From JAXDLH01 sp034666705 (lineage in GTDB: Bacteria > Chloroflexota > UBA6077 > SHYK01), in contig JAXDLH010000381.1 in NCBI GenBank assembly GCA_034666705.1, forward strand, positions 1-8,327: DNA of 8,327 nucleotides, given 5' to 3'. This document shows positions 1 to 6,034 of this stretch, piece by piece (position 1 is the stretch's first letter; each line of letters opens with the position of its first letter). The notes beneath the pieces are model-generated. The model was not told where the DNA came from, did no database searches, and was given only the letters and a program-made list of their open reading frames with translations. The position numbers and the translations under genes were made by a program.

Positions 1-577
1 CCCCCATCCCCATGAAGACGACATTGTCGACGCGACGCGGCGCACCGGGTGTCTCTGCGCGGTAGATCTGCTCGACGATCTCGCCGGCGGTCAGGTCCCG
101 GGCGAACCCCATCTCGCCCGTGGCACAGAACTTGCATGCCAATGCGCATCCGGCCTGGCTCGACACGCAGACGGTGAGGCGGGTCGCAGTGCGGCCGGAT
201 TCCGTGGTGACCTGCGCCGGTATGTGGACGGTCTCGATGGTCTGGCCGTCGGGGGCGGCGAGGAGCAGCTTCACGGTGCCATCGGTCGAGTGCTGCTCGG
301 CGCGGACGGTGAGCGCCGGGAGCCGGTATTCAGCCGCGAGGTCGCGTCGCAACGCCGCGGGCAGCACGGTCAGCTCGTCCCAGTCGCGGGCGACGCGTCC
401 GTGAATCCCCTGGAAGAGCTGGCGGGCGCGGTACGTTGGCACCCCATGGCCGCGCAGCGCCTCGGTCAGCTCGGCGAGCGTGAAGTCGGCGATTGCGGGC
501 GCCGTGGACCGCTCATCCTCGGCCTGTTTAAGGAGGGGAGCAAGCTCGAGGCCAGCAGCAAGCGATATAGGCTCCAT
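1..577 (-). CDS. rlmN: Dual-specificity 23S rRNA (A2503)/tRNA (A37) C2-methyltransferase RlmN, N-terminal part (cut by window edge)
   Basis: RlmN is a cytoplasmic radical-SAM enzyme that methylates C2 of adenosine 2503 in 23S rRNA and, in many bacteria, of A37 in some tRNAs. The reverse strand reads open for 192 codons from ATG at 577 to the window edge. Residues 32-56 match the N-terminal RlmN helical domain (ELTEALRGHGVPTYRARQLF). The radical-SAM cluster CxxxCxxC is present as C144-ALA-C148-KF-C151, followed by ATGEMGF, the family signature. The visible end (VVFMGMG) is the start of the conserved FMGMGEP loop. Family members are about 350-390 residues, so roughly half is missing to the left. 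The start at 577 has only a weak GGGGAA ribosome site 9 nt upstream, but it gives a normal N-terminus. The gene is separated from the upstream hydrolase by an intrinsic terminator, so it must have its own promoter in 578-656; none is clear. Confidence 0.95.
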   Translation of the reverse strand, partial: MEPISLAAGLELAPLLKQAEDERSTAPAIADFTLAELTEALRGHGVPTYRARQLFQGIHGRVARDWDELTVLPAALRRDLAAEYRLPALTVRAEQHSTDGTVKLLLAAPDGQTIETVHIPAQVTTESGRTATRLTVCVSSQAGCALACKFCATGEMGFARDLTAGEIVEQIYRAETPGAPRRVDNVVFMGMG

Positions 578-656
578 TAGTGGTAGTTCCCCGAGGTTCC
601 CCCGCCTGCGGCGGGCCGGCGGACAGAGGCGCCCGCCCCTGCGTACTGCAAGTGCC
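578..656 (-). promoter_or_regulatory. rlmN 5' leader with two mutually exclusive GC-rich hairpins
   Basis: This short leader contains CCCGCC (601-606) and GGCGGG (610-615), a 6-bp hairpin with a 3-nt loop. The overlapping GGCGGGC (610-616) can instead pair with GCCCGCC (631-637), a 7-bp stem. The two folds share one arm and exclude each other. There is also a 7-bp direct repeat, GTTCCCC, at 586-592 and 596-602. No U-tract follows, so it is not an intrinsic terminator. It could be an attenuator, a dispersed GC-rich palindrome, or chance in GC-rich DNA. Confidence 0.25.
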
Positions 657-688
657 AAAAAAAGGGGCCCCGCGTGGCGGAGCCCCTT
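657..688 (-). terminator. Intrinsic terminator of the dienelactone hydrolase gene
   Basis: On the minus strand a 12-bp stem (arms 688-677 and 673-662, one G-U pair, 3-nt loop) is followed at once by seven T residues (663-657). It begins 29 nt after the hydrolase stop codon and reads in that gene's direction. It should isolate the hydrolase transcript from rlmN. Confidence 0.92.
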
Positions 689-717
689 CGCGATCTTTGA
701 TTATCGCAGACCGTGCG

Positions 718-1431
718 CTACTTGTTCAGATTCTGGTTGAAGAAGCTGAGCATCTGCTCCCAGGCATCGGCCGCCGCGGCCGCGTCGTGGCGGTCGCCCT
801 TCCGTTCGTTGAAGAACGCGTGCTGCGCCCCGGGGTAGATCTTCGGTTGGTACGACTTGCCGTGTTTCTGCATCGCCTCCTGGAGCGCCGGCACCCCGCC
901 CGAGATGCGTTCGTCGGCGGCGCCGTAGAAACCCATCACCGGTGCCTGGATCTTGGCAACGTCGTCGAGGTTGCCGGGGTTGCGGCCGTAGAAGATGACG
1001 GCTGCGCCTAGCTCTGGGTGGGCGATGGCGGCGTCGATGGACATGCCCCCGCCCCAGCAGAAGCCGACCACGCCGATGCCCTTGCCCTGCACGTCTGGCT
1101 GGCTCCTCAGCCAGGCGATCAGCCCGCCAATGTCATCCATGACCTGGTTCGACGGGTTCTCCTGCACGGTGCCGCCGCGCTGATAGAAGTTCGGGGCGAC
1201 GGCGACGAATCCCTGGCGGGCGAAGCGGCCGGCGAGGTTTTCGAAGTGCGGGCCCGCAGTGTCGTTGTTCGGATCGATACCCATGTTCTCATGGATGATG
1301 ATGACGGCTGGGAATGGGCCGCCGCTTTTGGGTCGCGCGACGATCGCGTCGAGGTCCGTGCCCTTGCCCGGCACCTTCTGGAGTCCTTCGGTAATCTGAT
1401 CGCTGCTGTACGTGTCGGCTGGAGCTGCCAT
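718..1431 (-). CDS. Dienelactone hydrolase family protein (alpha/beta hydrolase, carboxymethylenebutenolidase-like)
   Basis: This 237-residue cytosolic alpha/beta hydrolase is of the size expected for the dienelactone hydrolase family, which opens the lactone ring of dienelactones in chloroaromatic catabolism. Many members act on other esters or lactones. The catalytic nucleophile Cys125 sits in the nucleophile elbow GFCWGG, Asp173 in GAADERI and His204 in GAQHAF. The conserved Glu48 of the IHENMG strand, which controls the Cys in the family, is present. No signal peptide is seen. The start at 1431 follows GAGGAGGAGAG directly upstream, a strong ribosome site. A promoter lies about 70 nt upstream and an intrinsic terminator downstream, so it is a single-gene unit. 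No catechol-degradation genes are nearby, so the substrate cannot be inferred; a general detoxifying hydrolase is equally likely. Confidence 0.93.
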   Translation of the reverse strand: MAAPADTYSSDQITEGLQKVPGKGTDLDAIVARPKSGGPFPAVIIIHENMGIDPNNDTAGPHFENLAGRFARQGFVAVAPNFYQRGGTVQENPSNQVMDDIGGLIAWLRSQPDVQGKGIGVVGFCWGGGMSIDAAIAHPELGAAVIFYGRNPGNLDDVAKIQAPVMGFYGAADERISGGVPALQEAMQKHGKSYQPKIYPGAQHAFFNERKGDRHDAAAAADAWEQMLSFFNQNLNK

Positions 1432-1507
1432 CTCTCCTCCTCATTGCGCCGTGCTGTGCCGTATGCACCGCATCGTCTCAAGAACTGCACACGTGGGGTC
1501 AGGTCCC

Positions 1508-1536
1508 ATTGTAGTCACGGCACTGGGGGTGGTCAA
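1508..1536 (-). promoter_or_regulatory. Sigma-70 type promoter for the dienelactone hydrolase
   Basis: On the minus strand TTGACC (1536-1531), a 17-nt spacer and TACAAT (1513-1508) give a near-consensus housekeeping promoter. Transcription would start near 1501, leaving a leader of about 70 nt before the ATG at 1431. The element TGGG-ACCTGAC-CCCA around the predicted start (about 1494-1508) is an imperfect palindrome that could be an operator. Confidence 0.75.
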
Positions 1537-1557
1537 CCGAATCTCTCTAGCCGCGCG

Positions 1558-1587
1558 TTGACGCGTCGAGGCACCGCACCATAGGAT
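1558..1587 (+). promoter_or_regulatory. Sigma-70 type promoter for the CaCA antiporter
   Basis: TTGACG (1558-1563), an 18-nt spacer and TAGGAT (1582-1587) form a plausible housekeeping promoter, with transcription starting near 1594. It faces away from the hydrolase promoter, and the two -35 boxes are 21 bp apart. The ATG at 1586 lies inside the -10 box, which argues that the antiporter starts further downstream. Confidence 0.5.
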
Positions 1588-1696
1588 GTGGGGCGACCGC
1601 CGGCTCACTTGCGGCTCACCGCCTTCTCAGACCGCTAATCTCGGCGCCATGCGCCCACGCAGGTGTTCCTGTGCGCTGCGCGATGGCTGGAGTAGC

Positions 1697-2782
1697 ATGC
1701 CAGACGTCGTCATGCTCGCGATTGCGTTCGTCATGATCATCGCCGGGTCGCAGTATTTCATGAATGCGGTGGAGTGGCTCGGCCGTCACCTGAAGCTCTC
1801 GGAAAGCGCCACCGGCAGCCTGCTGGCGGCGATCGGGACGGCAATGCCAGAGACGCTGGTGCCCATCGTGGCGATCTTTGTCGCCGGCGGCGCACAGGCG
1901 AAGGATGTCGGCACCGGCGGCATCCTCGGGGCGCCGTTCATGCTCTCGACCCTGGCGATGCTCGTGATCGCCGGGGCGCTGTGGGCGTTTCGGAAGCGGC
2001 GCTTCACGACGAGCCTCGAGTTCGACGTGGCGAGCGCCGAGAGCGATCTGAAGTTCTTTCTTGGGGCGTATGCGCTCGCATTCGGCGTGGCGCTCCTGCC
2101 CGAGTCGGTGCGCTGGGCTCGATGGCTCGTGGCCGCGGCGCTGATTCCGCTCTATGGACTCTACATGCGCCGCCTGCTCACGCAGCCCGCGGCGCCATCG
2201 GAGGATGAGCTCGGTCCGCTCCACATCATCAACCACCTGCCGACACGGCTGCACCTCCAGGAGGGGTGGCCGCACAATCCCGGCCTTGGCTCGATCCTCG
2301 CCCAGGTCGCGCTCGCCATGGCGTTGCTGATCGGCGGCGCCGATCTGTTCGTACAAGCCGTCGAGGGCATTGGCAGCGCGCTCGGGATAGCGCCGCTCGT
2401 TCTCAGTTTGATCATCACGCCGGTGGCAACAGAGCTGCCGGAGGTGCTGAACAGCGGATTCTGGATCCGCCGGCGGAAGGATACGTTGGCCTTTGGCAAC
2501 GTGAGCGGCGCCATGGTGTTCCAGTCGGCGTTTCCGGTGACGATCGGCATCCTCTTCACGGACTGGGCGCTCTCACTGCGGCCCGGCGATGCTACATTTC
2601 TGCCGGCGCTGAGCTGTGTGCTGGCCCTCCTCTCGGGCGCGATGCTGCTCTTCCTGGTGCGGCGCTTCGACAGTCTGCACTTCACGCACCTTTTGGCCAG
2701 TGGCTCCCTGTACCTGGTGTTCGTGGTCGCGGTGGTACTGACGATGGCGGGCGTGCTGCCGGGGGCACCGGTCGCCGAGTAA
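1697..2782 (+). CDS. Sodium/calcium exchanger family (CaCA) membrane antiporter
   Basis: This 361-residue integral membrane protein has two Na_Ca_ex domains and belongs to the cation/Ca2+ antiporter superfamily, whose members exchange Ca2+ or another cation for Na+ or H+ across the cytoplasmic membrane. The two inverted alpha-repeats are visible. Alpha-1 carries GTAMPE (residues 47-52) after GSQYFMNAVEWLG. Alpha-2 carries ATELPE (244-249) after GADLFVQAVEG, followed by GNVSG (267-271). The acidic residue of each repeat, needed for ion binding in the family, is kept. About ten hydrophobic segments flank a charged central loop near residues 160-195. The reading frame is open from 1586, but that ATG overlaps the -10 box and the extra 37 residues look non-coding. 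The ATG at 1697 has a GGAG 4 nt upstream and starts directly at the first membrane helix. Ion specificity cannot be read from the sequence. Confidence 0.9.
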   Translation: MPDVVMLAIAFVMIIAGSQYFMNAVEWLGRHLKLSESATGSLLAAIGTAMPETLVPIVAIFVAGGAQAKDVGTGGILGAPFMLSTLAMLVIAGALWAFRKRRFTTSLEFDVASAESDLKFFLGAYALAFGVALLPESVRWARWLVAAALIPLYGLYMRRLLTQPAAPSEDELGPLHIINHLPTRLHLQEGWPHNPGLGSILAQVALAMALLIGGADLFVQAVEGIGSALGIAPLVLSLIITPVATELPEVLNSGFWIRRRKDTLAFGNVSGAMVFQSAFPVTIGILFTDWALSLRPGDATFLPALSCVLALLSGAMLLFLVRRFDSLHFTHLLASGSLYLVFVVAVVLTMAGVLPGAPVAE

Positions 2783-2883
2783 GCAGGCACGCTGTCACGG
2801 TTGGGACACAAGGGCCGTGGAGGCCCGCAGACGGTGACCCGCGCGCGATACGATCCAAGTCGAGCTCGCGCACTCTCGATCAG

Positions 2884-2943
2884 CACCTTTGGGACGACGC
2901 CCTCTCCCCACCTTTGGGGAAGAGCGATGAGAAGAGAGGGCGT
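2884..2943 (+). repeat. Direct repeat and nested hairpin upstream of the selenoprotein gene
   Basis: A perfect 10-bp inverted repeat pairs 2897-2906 with 2934-2943 (ACGCCCTCTC/GAGAGGGCGT). It encloses a small hairpin CCCA-CCTT-TGGG (2907-2918). The string CACCTTTGGG occurs twice, at 2884-2893 and 2909-2918. The structure ends 8 nt before the ribosome site of the next gene. No U-tract follows, so it is not an intrinsic terminator for the antiporter. It may be a leader structure, a dispersed palindrome or a protein site. Confidence 0.55.
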
Positions 2944-2963
2944 GAACGCCGGGAGGTAGCATT

Positions 2964-3335
2964 GTGGCTGAGATGACGATGTTCTGGAAGCGCACCTGAA
3001 GCACCTGTCGCTCGGCGAGGGAGGCTCTCTCGCAGACCGGTGCGGAGTTCAAGGAGCGCGACTTCTTCAAAGAGCGTTTCACTGAGGATGAGCTGCGGCG
3101 ACTGCTCAATGGCCGCCCGGCGGCGGATATTTTCTCCTGGCGTGGCACGACCACCCGCAAGCTTGGCCTCCACAAGCAGCAAGGCCAGCTCGCGGATGAC
3201 GAACTGATCCGCCTGATGGTCGAGGAGCCGAACCTGATCAAGCGGCCGCTTTTCATCGTCGACGGCGAGATCGTGCCGGGGTTCGACAAGGACGCGAAGG
3301 CGCGGATCGCCGCCAGGCTCGGTATATCTCTATAA
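2964..3335 (+). CDS. Predicted selenoprotein: ArsC/Spx-family thioredoxin-fold protein with a UxxC active site (in-frame TGA)
   Basis: The frame from GTG 2964 to TAA 3335 has one internal TGA (2997-2999) and encodes 123 residues if this is read as selenocysteine. GGGAGG (2951-2956) lies 7 nt before the GTG. The product matches the ArsC/Spx/YffB family along its length: an N-terminal strand MTMFWKRT, then U12-ST-C15 at the redox CxxC site, TGAEFKERDFFKERFT (25-40), RGTTTRKLGL (60-69) and EEPNLIKRPLFIVDGE (87-102) with the conserved Arg94-Pro95. TGA falls exactly on the catalytic Cys, and no other stop or frameshift exists. A SECIS-like hairpin follows. Arg60 and Arg94 fit the R773 ArsC pattern, but no equivalent of its Arg107 is evident, so a thiol/selenol oxidoreductase is safer than arsenate reductase. 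Sec-containing ArsC-like proteins have been reported from marine metagenomes. Alternatives are a nonsense mutation or a sequencing error. A DUF6941-like gene follows 62 nt later. Confidence 0.85.
2997..2999 (+). other. Predicted selenocysteine recoding site (UGA at codon 12)
   Basis: The TGA replaces the first cysteine of the CxxC motif (T-U-S-T-C). Elsewhere in the window TGA is a true stop (DUF6941-like gene, histidine kinase, single-domain regulator), so reassignment of the whole code is excluded. Recoding would need SelA/SelB/SelC/SelD, which are not in this window. Confidence 0.82.
3000..3043 (+). promoter_or_regulatory. Bacterial SECIS-like hairpin inside the selenoprotein reading frame
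   Basis: Starting 1 nt after the UGA, GCACC (3001-3005) pairs with GGTGC (3039-3043). After one U-C mismatch, GUC (3007-3009) pairs with GAC (3035-3037). After a small internal loop, GCGAGGGA (3015-3022) pairs with UCUCUCGC (3026-3033) with one G-U pair. The apical loop is GGC (3023-3025), opening to AGGCU if the last A-U pair frays. In the family SelB binds an apical loop with a G in the first positions, roughly 16-37 nt after the UGA. Here the loop starts 23 nt after it. The apical part resembles the AGGUCU loop of E. coli fdhF. Confidence 0.75.
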
Positions 3336-3351
3336 GCGGCGAGGGACCCGA

Positions 3352-3394
3352 CCGGCGGCCAGGGCGCTCGGGAGCAGATCGGCCGCCGGGGAGG
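3352..3394 (+). promoter_or_regulatory. Intergenic hairpin overlapping the ribosome binding site of the DUF6941-like gene
   Basis: CCGGCGGCC (3352-3360) is perfectly complementary to GGCCGCCGG (3381-3389), a 9-bp stem with a 20-nt loop. The last two bases of the 3' arm are the first bases of the ribosome site GGGGAGG (3388-3394), which is only 3 nt from the ATG. The stem could limit ribosome access or act as an mRNA stabiliser. No U-tract is present. Confidence 0.5.
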
Positions 3395-3397
3395 CAT

Positions 3398-3814
3398 ATG
3401 GCGCTTGCAGACGAGATCCAGATCGATTTCCTGATCCTCGGCGACTACGCTGAGGTGCTGGGCGGCAAGCTCTACCTCATGGGCGGCGCATGGGACCGCA
3501 TCGCCATCCGCGACCCCGCGCAGCCGCTGCGCTTCAGCGTCGCGCTGGCGATCCTCGTGCCGTGGGTGGCCACAAACCAAACGCACACACTACGGGTGAC
3601 GCTCGAGGACGCGGACGGCGTCGAGCAAGGCATGTTCATCGAGTCGACGTTCGTTACCGGACGGCCGCCGGAGCTGCGGCCCGGGACGACACAGCGGGTG
3701 CTGCTGGCAGTGAACTCGCTCGGGGCCGCCCCACCAGCGGGCGACTATGCCCTGGTAGCGAGCGTCGACGGGGATGAGCGGCGACGCGTCGGGTTCGTGG
3801 TTGTCCAGAGCTGA
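3398..3814 (+). CDS. Small conserved protein, DUF6941-like, function unknown
   Basis: This 138-residue protein has the pattern of the DUF6941 family: an N-terminal segment with LILGDYAEVLGGKLYLMGGAWD, then strands that look like a beta-sandwich (LRFSVALAILVPW, HTLRVTLEDADG) and a C-terminal GDYALVASVDGDE segment ending in a strand (RVGFVVVQS). No catalytic residues, signal peptide or membrane segment are seen. Such proteins often lie alone in Chloroflexota and actinobacterial genomes and have no known function. The ATG is preceded by GGGGAGG at short spacing. It lies 62 nt after the selenoprotein gene on the same strand and may be co-transcribed, but a functional link is not shown. The family name is from memory of the motif and should be verified. 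Confidence 0.8.
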   Translation: MALADEIQIDFLILGDYAEVLGGKLYLMGGAWDRIAIRDPAQPLRFSVALAILVPWVATNQTHTLRVTLEDADGVEQGMFIESTFVTGRPPELRPGTTQRVLLAVNSLGAAPPAGDYALVASVDGDERRRVGFVVVQS

Positions 3815-4039
3815 TTAAACGCCTGAGACTGCTCACGGGAAAACGCCGCGAAACCGCCACGAGCTGCAAGTATCGGCTGAATGGCGGAGGAGAAAATAGG
3901 CCATTTGGCTCTAAATAAACTCGCTGCCTAACCGATGAGTAAAGCTCCGTAACCTTCTAGACTCATTGACGTCAGAGCATTGCGGTCTGACCTCGATGAT
4001 GCGAGACCCGGGTGGCTCTCCGGGTCTAGGAGGAGACGA
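3815..4039 (+). promoter_or_regulatory. Leader of the histidine kinase operon with four inverted repeats
   Basis: This gap, relatively AT-rich for the window, holds four perfect inverted repeats: CCGCCA/TGGCGG (3854-3859/3882-3887), ATGAGT/ACTCAT (3935-3940/3961-3966), GTCAGA/TCTGAC (3971-3976/3986-3991) and AGACCCGG/CCGGGTCT (4004-4011/4020-4027). The last stem ends on the base before the ribosome site AGGAGGAG (4028-4035). An 8-bp palindrome TGACGTCA lies at 3967-3974. No convincing -35/-10 pair was found. The part around 3845-3885 has GCAAG and CGGCUGAA strings faintly like c-di-GMP-I riboswitches, but the conserved core does not align well enough to call one. Confidence 0.4.
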
Positions 4040-6025
4040 ATGGGCGCGTTAAGCGGCTGCAGCGTGCTCGTCATGGACGCGCCCGAGCATCTCGAACGTG
4101 CACCCCTGTGGTTGGAGCGGGAAGGATGCATGGTTCAAGTCGTGTCCAACGGTCCTGATGGTGTCGCGTTCGCGGCCACATCCCTGCCCGATGTGATCGT
4201 GCTCAACACGTCGATGGCTCAATCGATCGCGACCGATGCCTGCCGTGATCTGAAGCGAAGCCAGGCGACATCCCGAATACCGGTGCTCGCGATCACCGAA
4301 AGCAGCGACCCCAGTACCATCGAGCCAGTGCTCGAAGCTGGGGCGGATGATTTCCTCGCCAGACCATATACGCGAGTGCTTCTGGCCGAACGGATCCACC
4401 GCCTCCAGCGAACCAAGGTGCTTATCGACGAGGTACTGCGGATCTGCGAGGACCTCCGCGCCCAGGCGACCGCGCTGCGCGAGTCCGAGCGGCGTCACCG
4501 CATGATGAGCGAGCTGCTCTCGGACTATACGTTCGTGGTCGATCTGCAGACTGATGGCTCGATCGTCCACGTCTCAGGGAGCACCGGATTCCAGGAGATC
4601 AGCGGCGAGACTTTCGATGAGTTCCACGACGTCGCTGCCTGGGAGCGAGTTGTCGTGCCGGCTGACCTCGCTGCCGTGCACGGATATTTCGAGTCACTGC
4701 AAAAGGGCCAGCCAGCCGTGTGCGAGATTCAGCTTATTGCAAAGAGCGAGGAGTTGCGCTGGCTCCGGCTGTACGGCAGACCTGACCCCCGCAGCGCCGC
4801 CAAGTCCGGCAAAGCGATCCGAATCTTTGGCGCCGCACAAGATGTGACTGACCGCCGGCGGGCGGAGGAGGCGCTGGCCGCGAGCGAGGCTCGCTTTCGC
4901 GTCCTGACCGAGCTGAGCTCCGACCTGGCCTACGTCGCCGAGGTTGCCCCCGACGGACGGGTGCTGAACGATTGGGCTTCCGAGACGATGAGCACCCTGT
5001 TGGGATACAGCCAGAGCGAGCTGCAGACCCGCGGGGGCTGGGCGAGCATCGCCCACCCGGATGACTTGCCAATCCTGGAGGAGCGGGAGCGAGTGCTTAG
5101 CGCTGGCAAGATGCACCGGTGCGAGTTTCGCGTGGTGACGCGCCGCGGTGAGGAGCGATGGCTGGCGGACAGCGCCAGGTGGCACGCCCATGGCTCAGTC
5201 ACTGGCAACGTGCGAATGTACGGTGCCGCCCGGGATATCACCGATGCGCGACGGAGCGAGCGCGCGCTGCGCGAGGCCGAGGAGGCCAAGATCGAGGCCC
5301 AGGCCCGCACGCTCGCGGATCTCGAGCAGCTCAACAAAGCGAAGGGCGACTTTGTCTCGGTTGTGTCGCACGAGTTCCGCACGCCGCTCGTCGGGATTCA
5401 AGGGTTCAGCGAGATGCTGCGGGATGAGGATCTGACCGTCGACGAGGTCAAGGAGTTCGCTGCCGACATCAACCATGAAGCCCAACGGCTGAGCCGCTTG
5501 ATCAACGATATGCTCGATCTGGATCGGATGGAGTCGGGGCGGGTGCCGCTCCGGTTGGAGGTCCTCGACCTGAATGGCCTCGTCGCTGAAGAGACGCGGA
5601 TCATCCAATCTGCGTCTTCCCAGCACCGCATTCACCTGTACCTCGATCCGGCGCTGGACGCGCTCCGGGCTGATCGGGACAAGATTACGCACGTGTTGAC
5701 CAACCTGCTCGGCAACGCCGTGAAATACTCGCCTGAGGGTGGGGCCATCACCGTCCGCACCCGGGCTGAGCATGACCAGGCGCACATCGAGGTGACAGAT
5801 CAGGGAATGGGAATCCCGGAGGAGGCGCTGGACGCGGTCTTCCAGCGCTACACGCGGGTCGATTCGCCAGCCACGCGGAACATCCAGGGGACTGGGCTCG
5901 GCCTCCCGATCGTCCGCCAGCTCGTGCGCATGCACGGCGGTGACGCTTGGGCCGAGAGCGTGCTCGGCCGGGGCTCCACGTTCCACGTCACCATCCCCCG
6001 GGACCTCCCATCCCGGGCCGCTTGA
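4040..6025 (+). CDS. Sensor histidine kinase: pseudo-receiver, two PAS domains, HisKA and HATPase_c
   Basis: A 661-residue cytoplasmic sensor kinase with no membrane segment. Residues 5-125 form a receiver fold that looks degenerate: the usual phospho-acceptor Asp is Asn56 (VIVLNTSM) and the usual Lys is Arg108 (FLARPY). Two PAS/PAC units follow, about 150-275 (ends FGAAQDVTD) and 280-403 (ends YGAARDITD), then a short coiled coil (405-435). The HisKA H-box VSHEFRTPL has His444. The ATPase domain has the N-box (Asn555, Asn559), G1 DQGMG (587-591), F601 and G2 GTGLGL (617-622). No C-terminal receiver is present, so the partners are probably the next two genes. The ATG at 4040 is chosen because AGGAGGAG lies 4 nt upstream; a TTG at 3980 would add 20 residues encoded by the leader hairpins. 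The PAS ligands are unknown, and no Cys-His heme pocket is obvious. Confidence 0.93.
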   Translation: MGALSGCSVLVMDAPEHLERAPLWLEREGCMVQVVSNGPDGVAFAATSLPDVIVLNTSMAQSIATDACRDLKRSQATSRIPVLAITESSDPSTIEPVLEAGADDFLARPYTRVLLAERIHRLQRTKVLIDEVLRICEDLRAQATALRESERRHRMMSELLSDYTFVVDLQTDGSIVHVSGSTGFQEISGETFDEFHDVAAWERVVVPADLAAVHGYFESLQKGQPAVCEIQLIAKSEELRWLRLYGRPDPRSAAKSGKAIRIFGAAQDVTDRRRAEEALAASEARFRVLTELSSDLAYVAEVAPDGRVLNDWASETMSTLLGYSQSELQTRGGWASIAHPDDLPILEERERVLSAGKMHRCEFRVVTRRGEERWLADSARWHAHGSVTGNVRMYGAARDITDARRSERALREAEEAKIEAQARTLADLEQLNKAKGDFVSVVSHEFRTPLVGIQGFSEMLRDEDLTVDEVKEFAADINHEAQRLSRLINDMLDLDRMESGRVPLRLEVLDLNGLVAEETRIIQSASSQHRIHLYLDPALDALRADRDKITHVLTNLLGNAVKYSPEGGAITVRTRAEHDQAHIEVTDQGMGIPEEALDAVFQRYTRVDSPATRNIQGTGLGLPIVRQLVRMHGGDAWAESVLGRGSTFHVTIPRDLPSRAA

Positions 6026-6034
6026 GGAGCTCAC

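Noticed and set aside
1490..1515. End of a REP-associated transposase element (GGGGTCAGGTCCC string)
   Set aside because: The string is reminiscent of such ends, but there is no transposase or partner repeat, and it coincides with a good promoter of the hydrolase.
1586..1696. N-terminal extension of the antiporter from ATG 1586
   Set aside because: The ATG lies in the predicted -10 box and the extra residues do not resemble a membrane protein N-terminus. ATG 1697 has a GGAG and leads directly into helix 1.
2812..2826. GGGCC-N5-GGCCC hairpin as terminator of the antiporter
   Set aside because: Only 5 bp and no U-tract follows.
2997..2999. TGA read as tryptophan (alternative genetic code)
   Set aside because: TGA ends the DUF6941-like gene (3812-3814), the kinase (6023-6025) and the single-domain regulator (6413-6415), so the code is standard.
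2964..3335. Pseudogene: ArsC-like gene broken by a nonsense codon
   Set aside because: Only one stop exists, it lies exactly on the catalytic Cys codon, the rest of the frame is intact with a good ribosome site, and a SECIS-like hairpin follows. It remains the main alternative if Sec machinery is absent.
2964..3335. True arsenate reductase (arsC)
   Set aside because: Positions matching Arg60 and Arg94 of R773 ArsC exist, but no Arg equivalent to Arg107 is evident, the site is UxxC as in Spx-like proteins, and no ars genes are adjacent.
3845..3885. Cyclic-di-GMP-I riboswitch before the kinase
   Set aside because: A few short strings are similar, but the GCAAAGC core and the second stem cannot be placed. 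Kept only as a structured-leader candidate.
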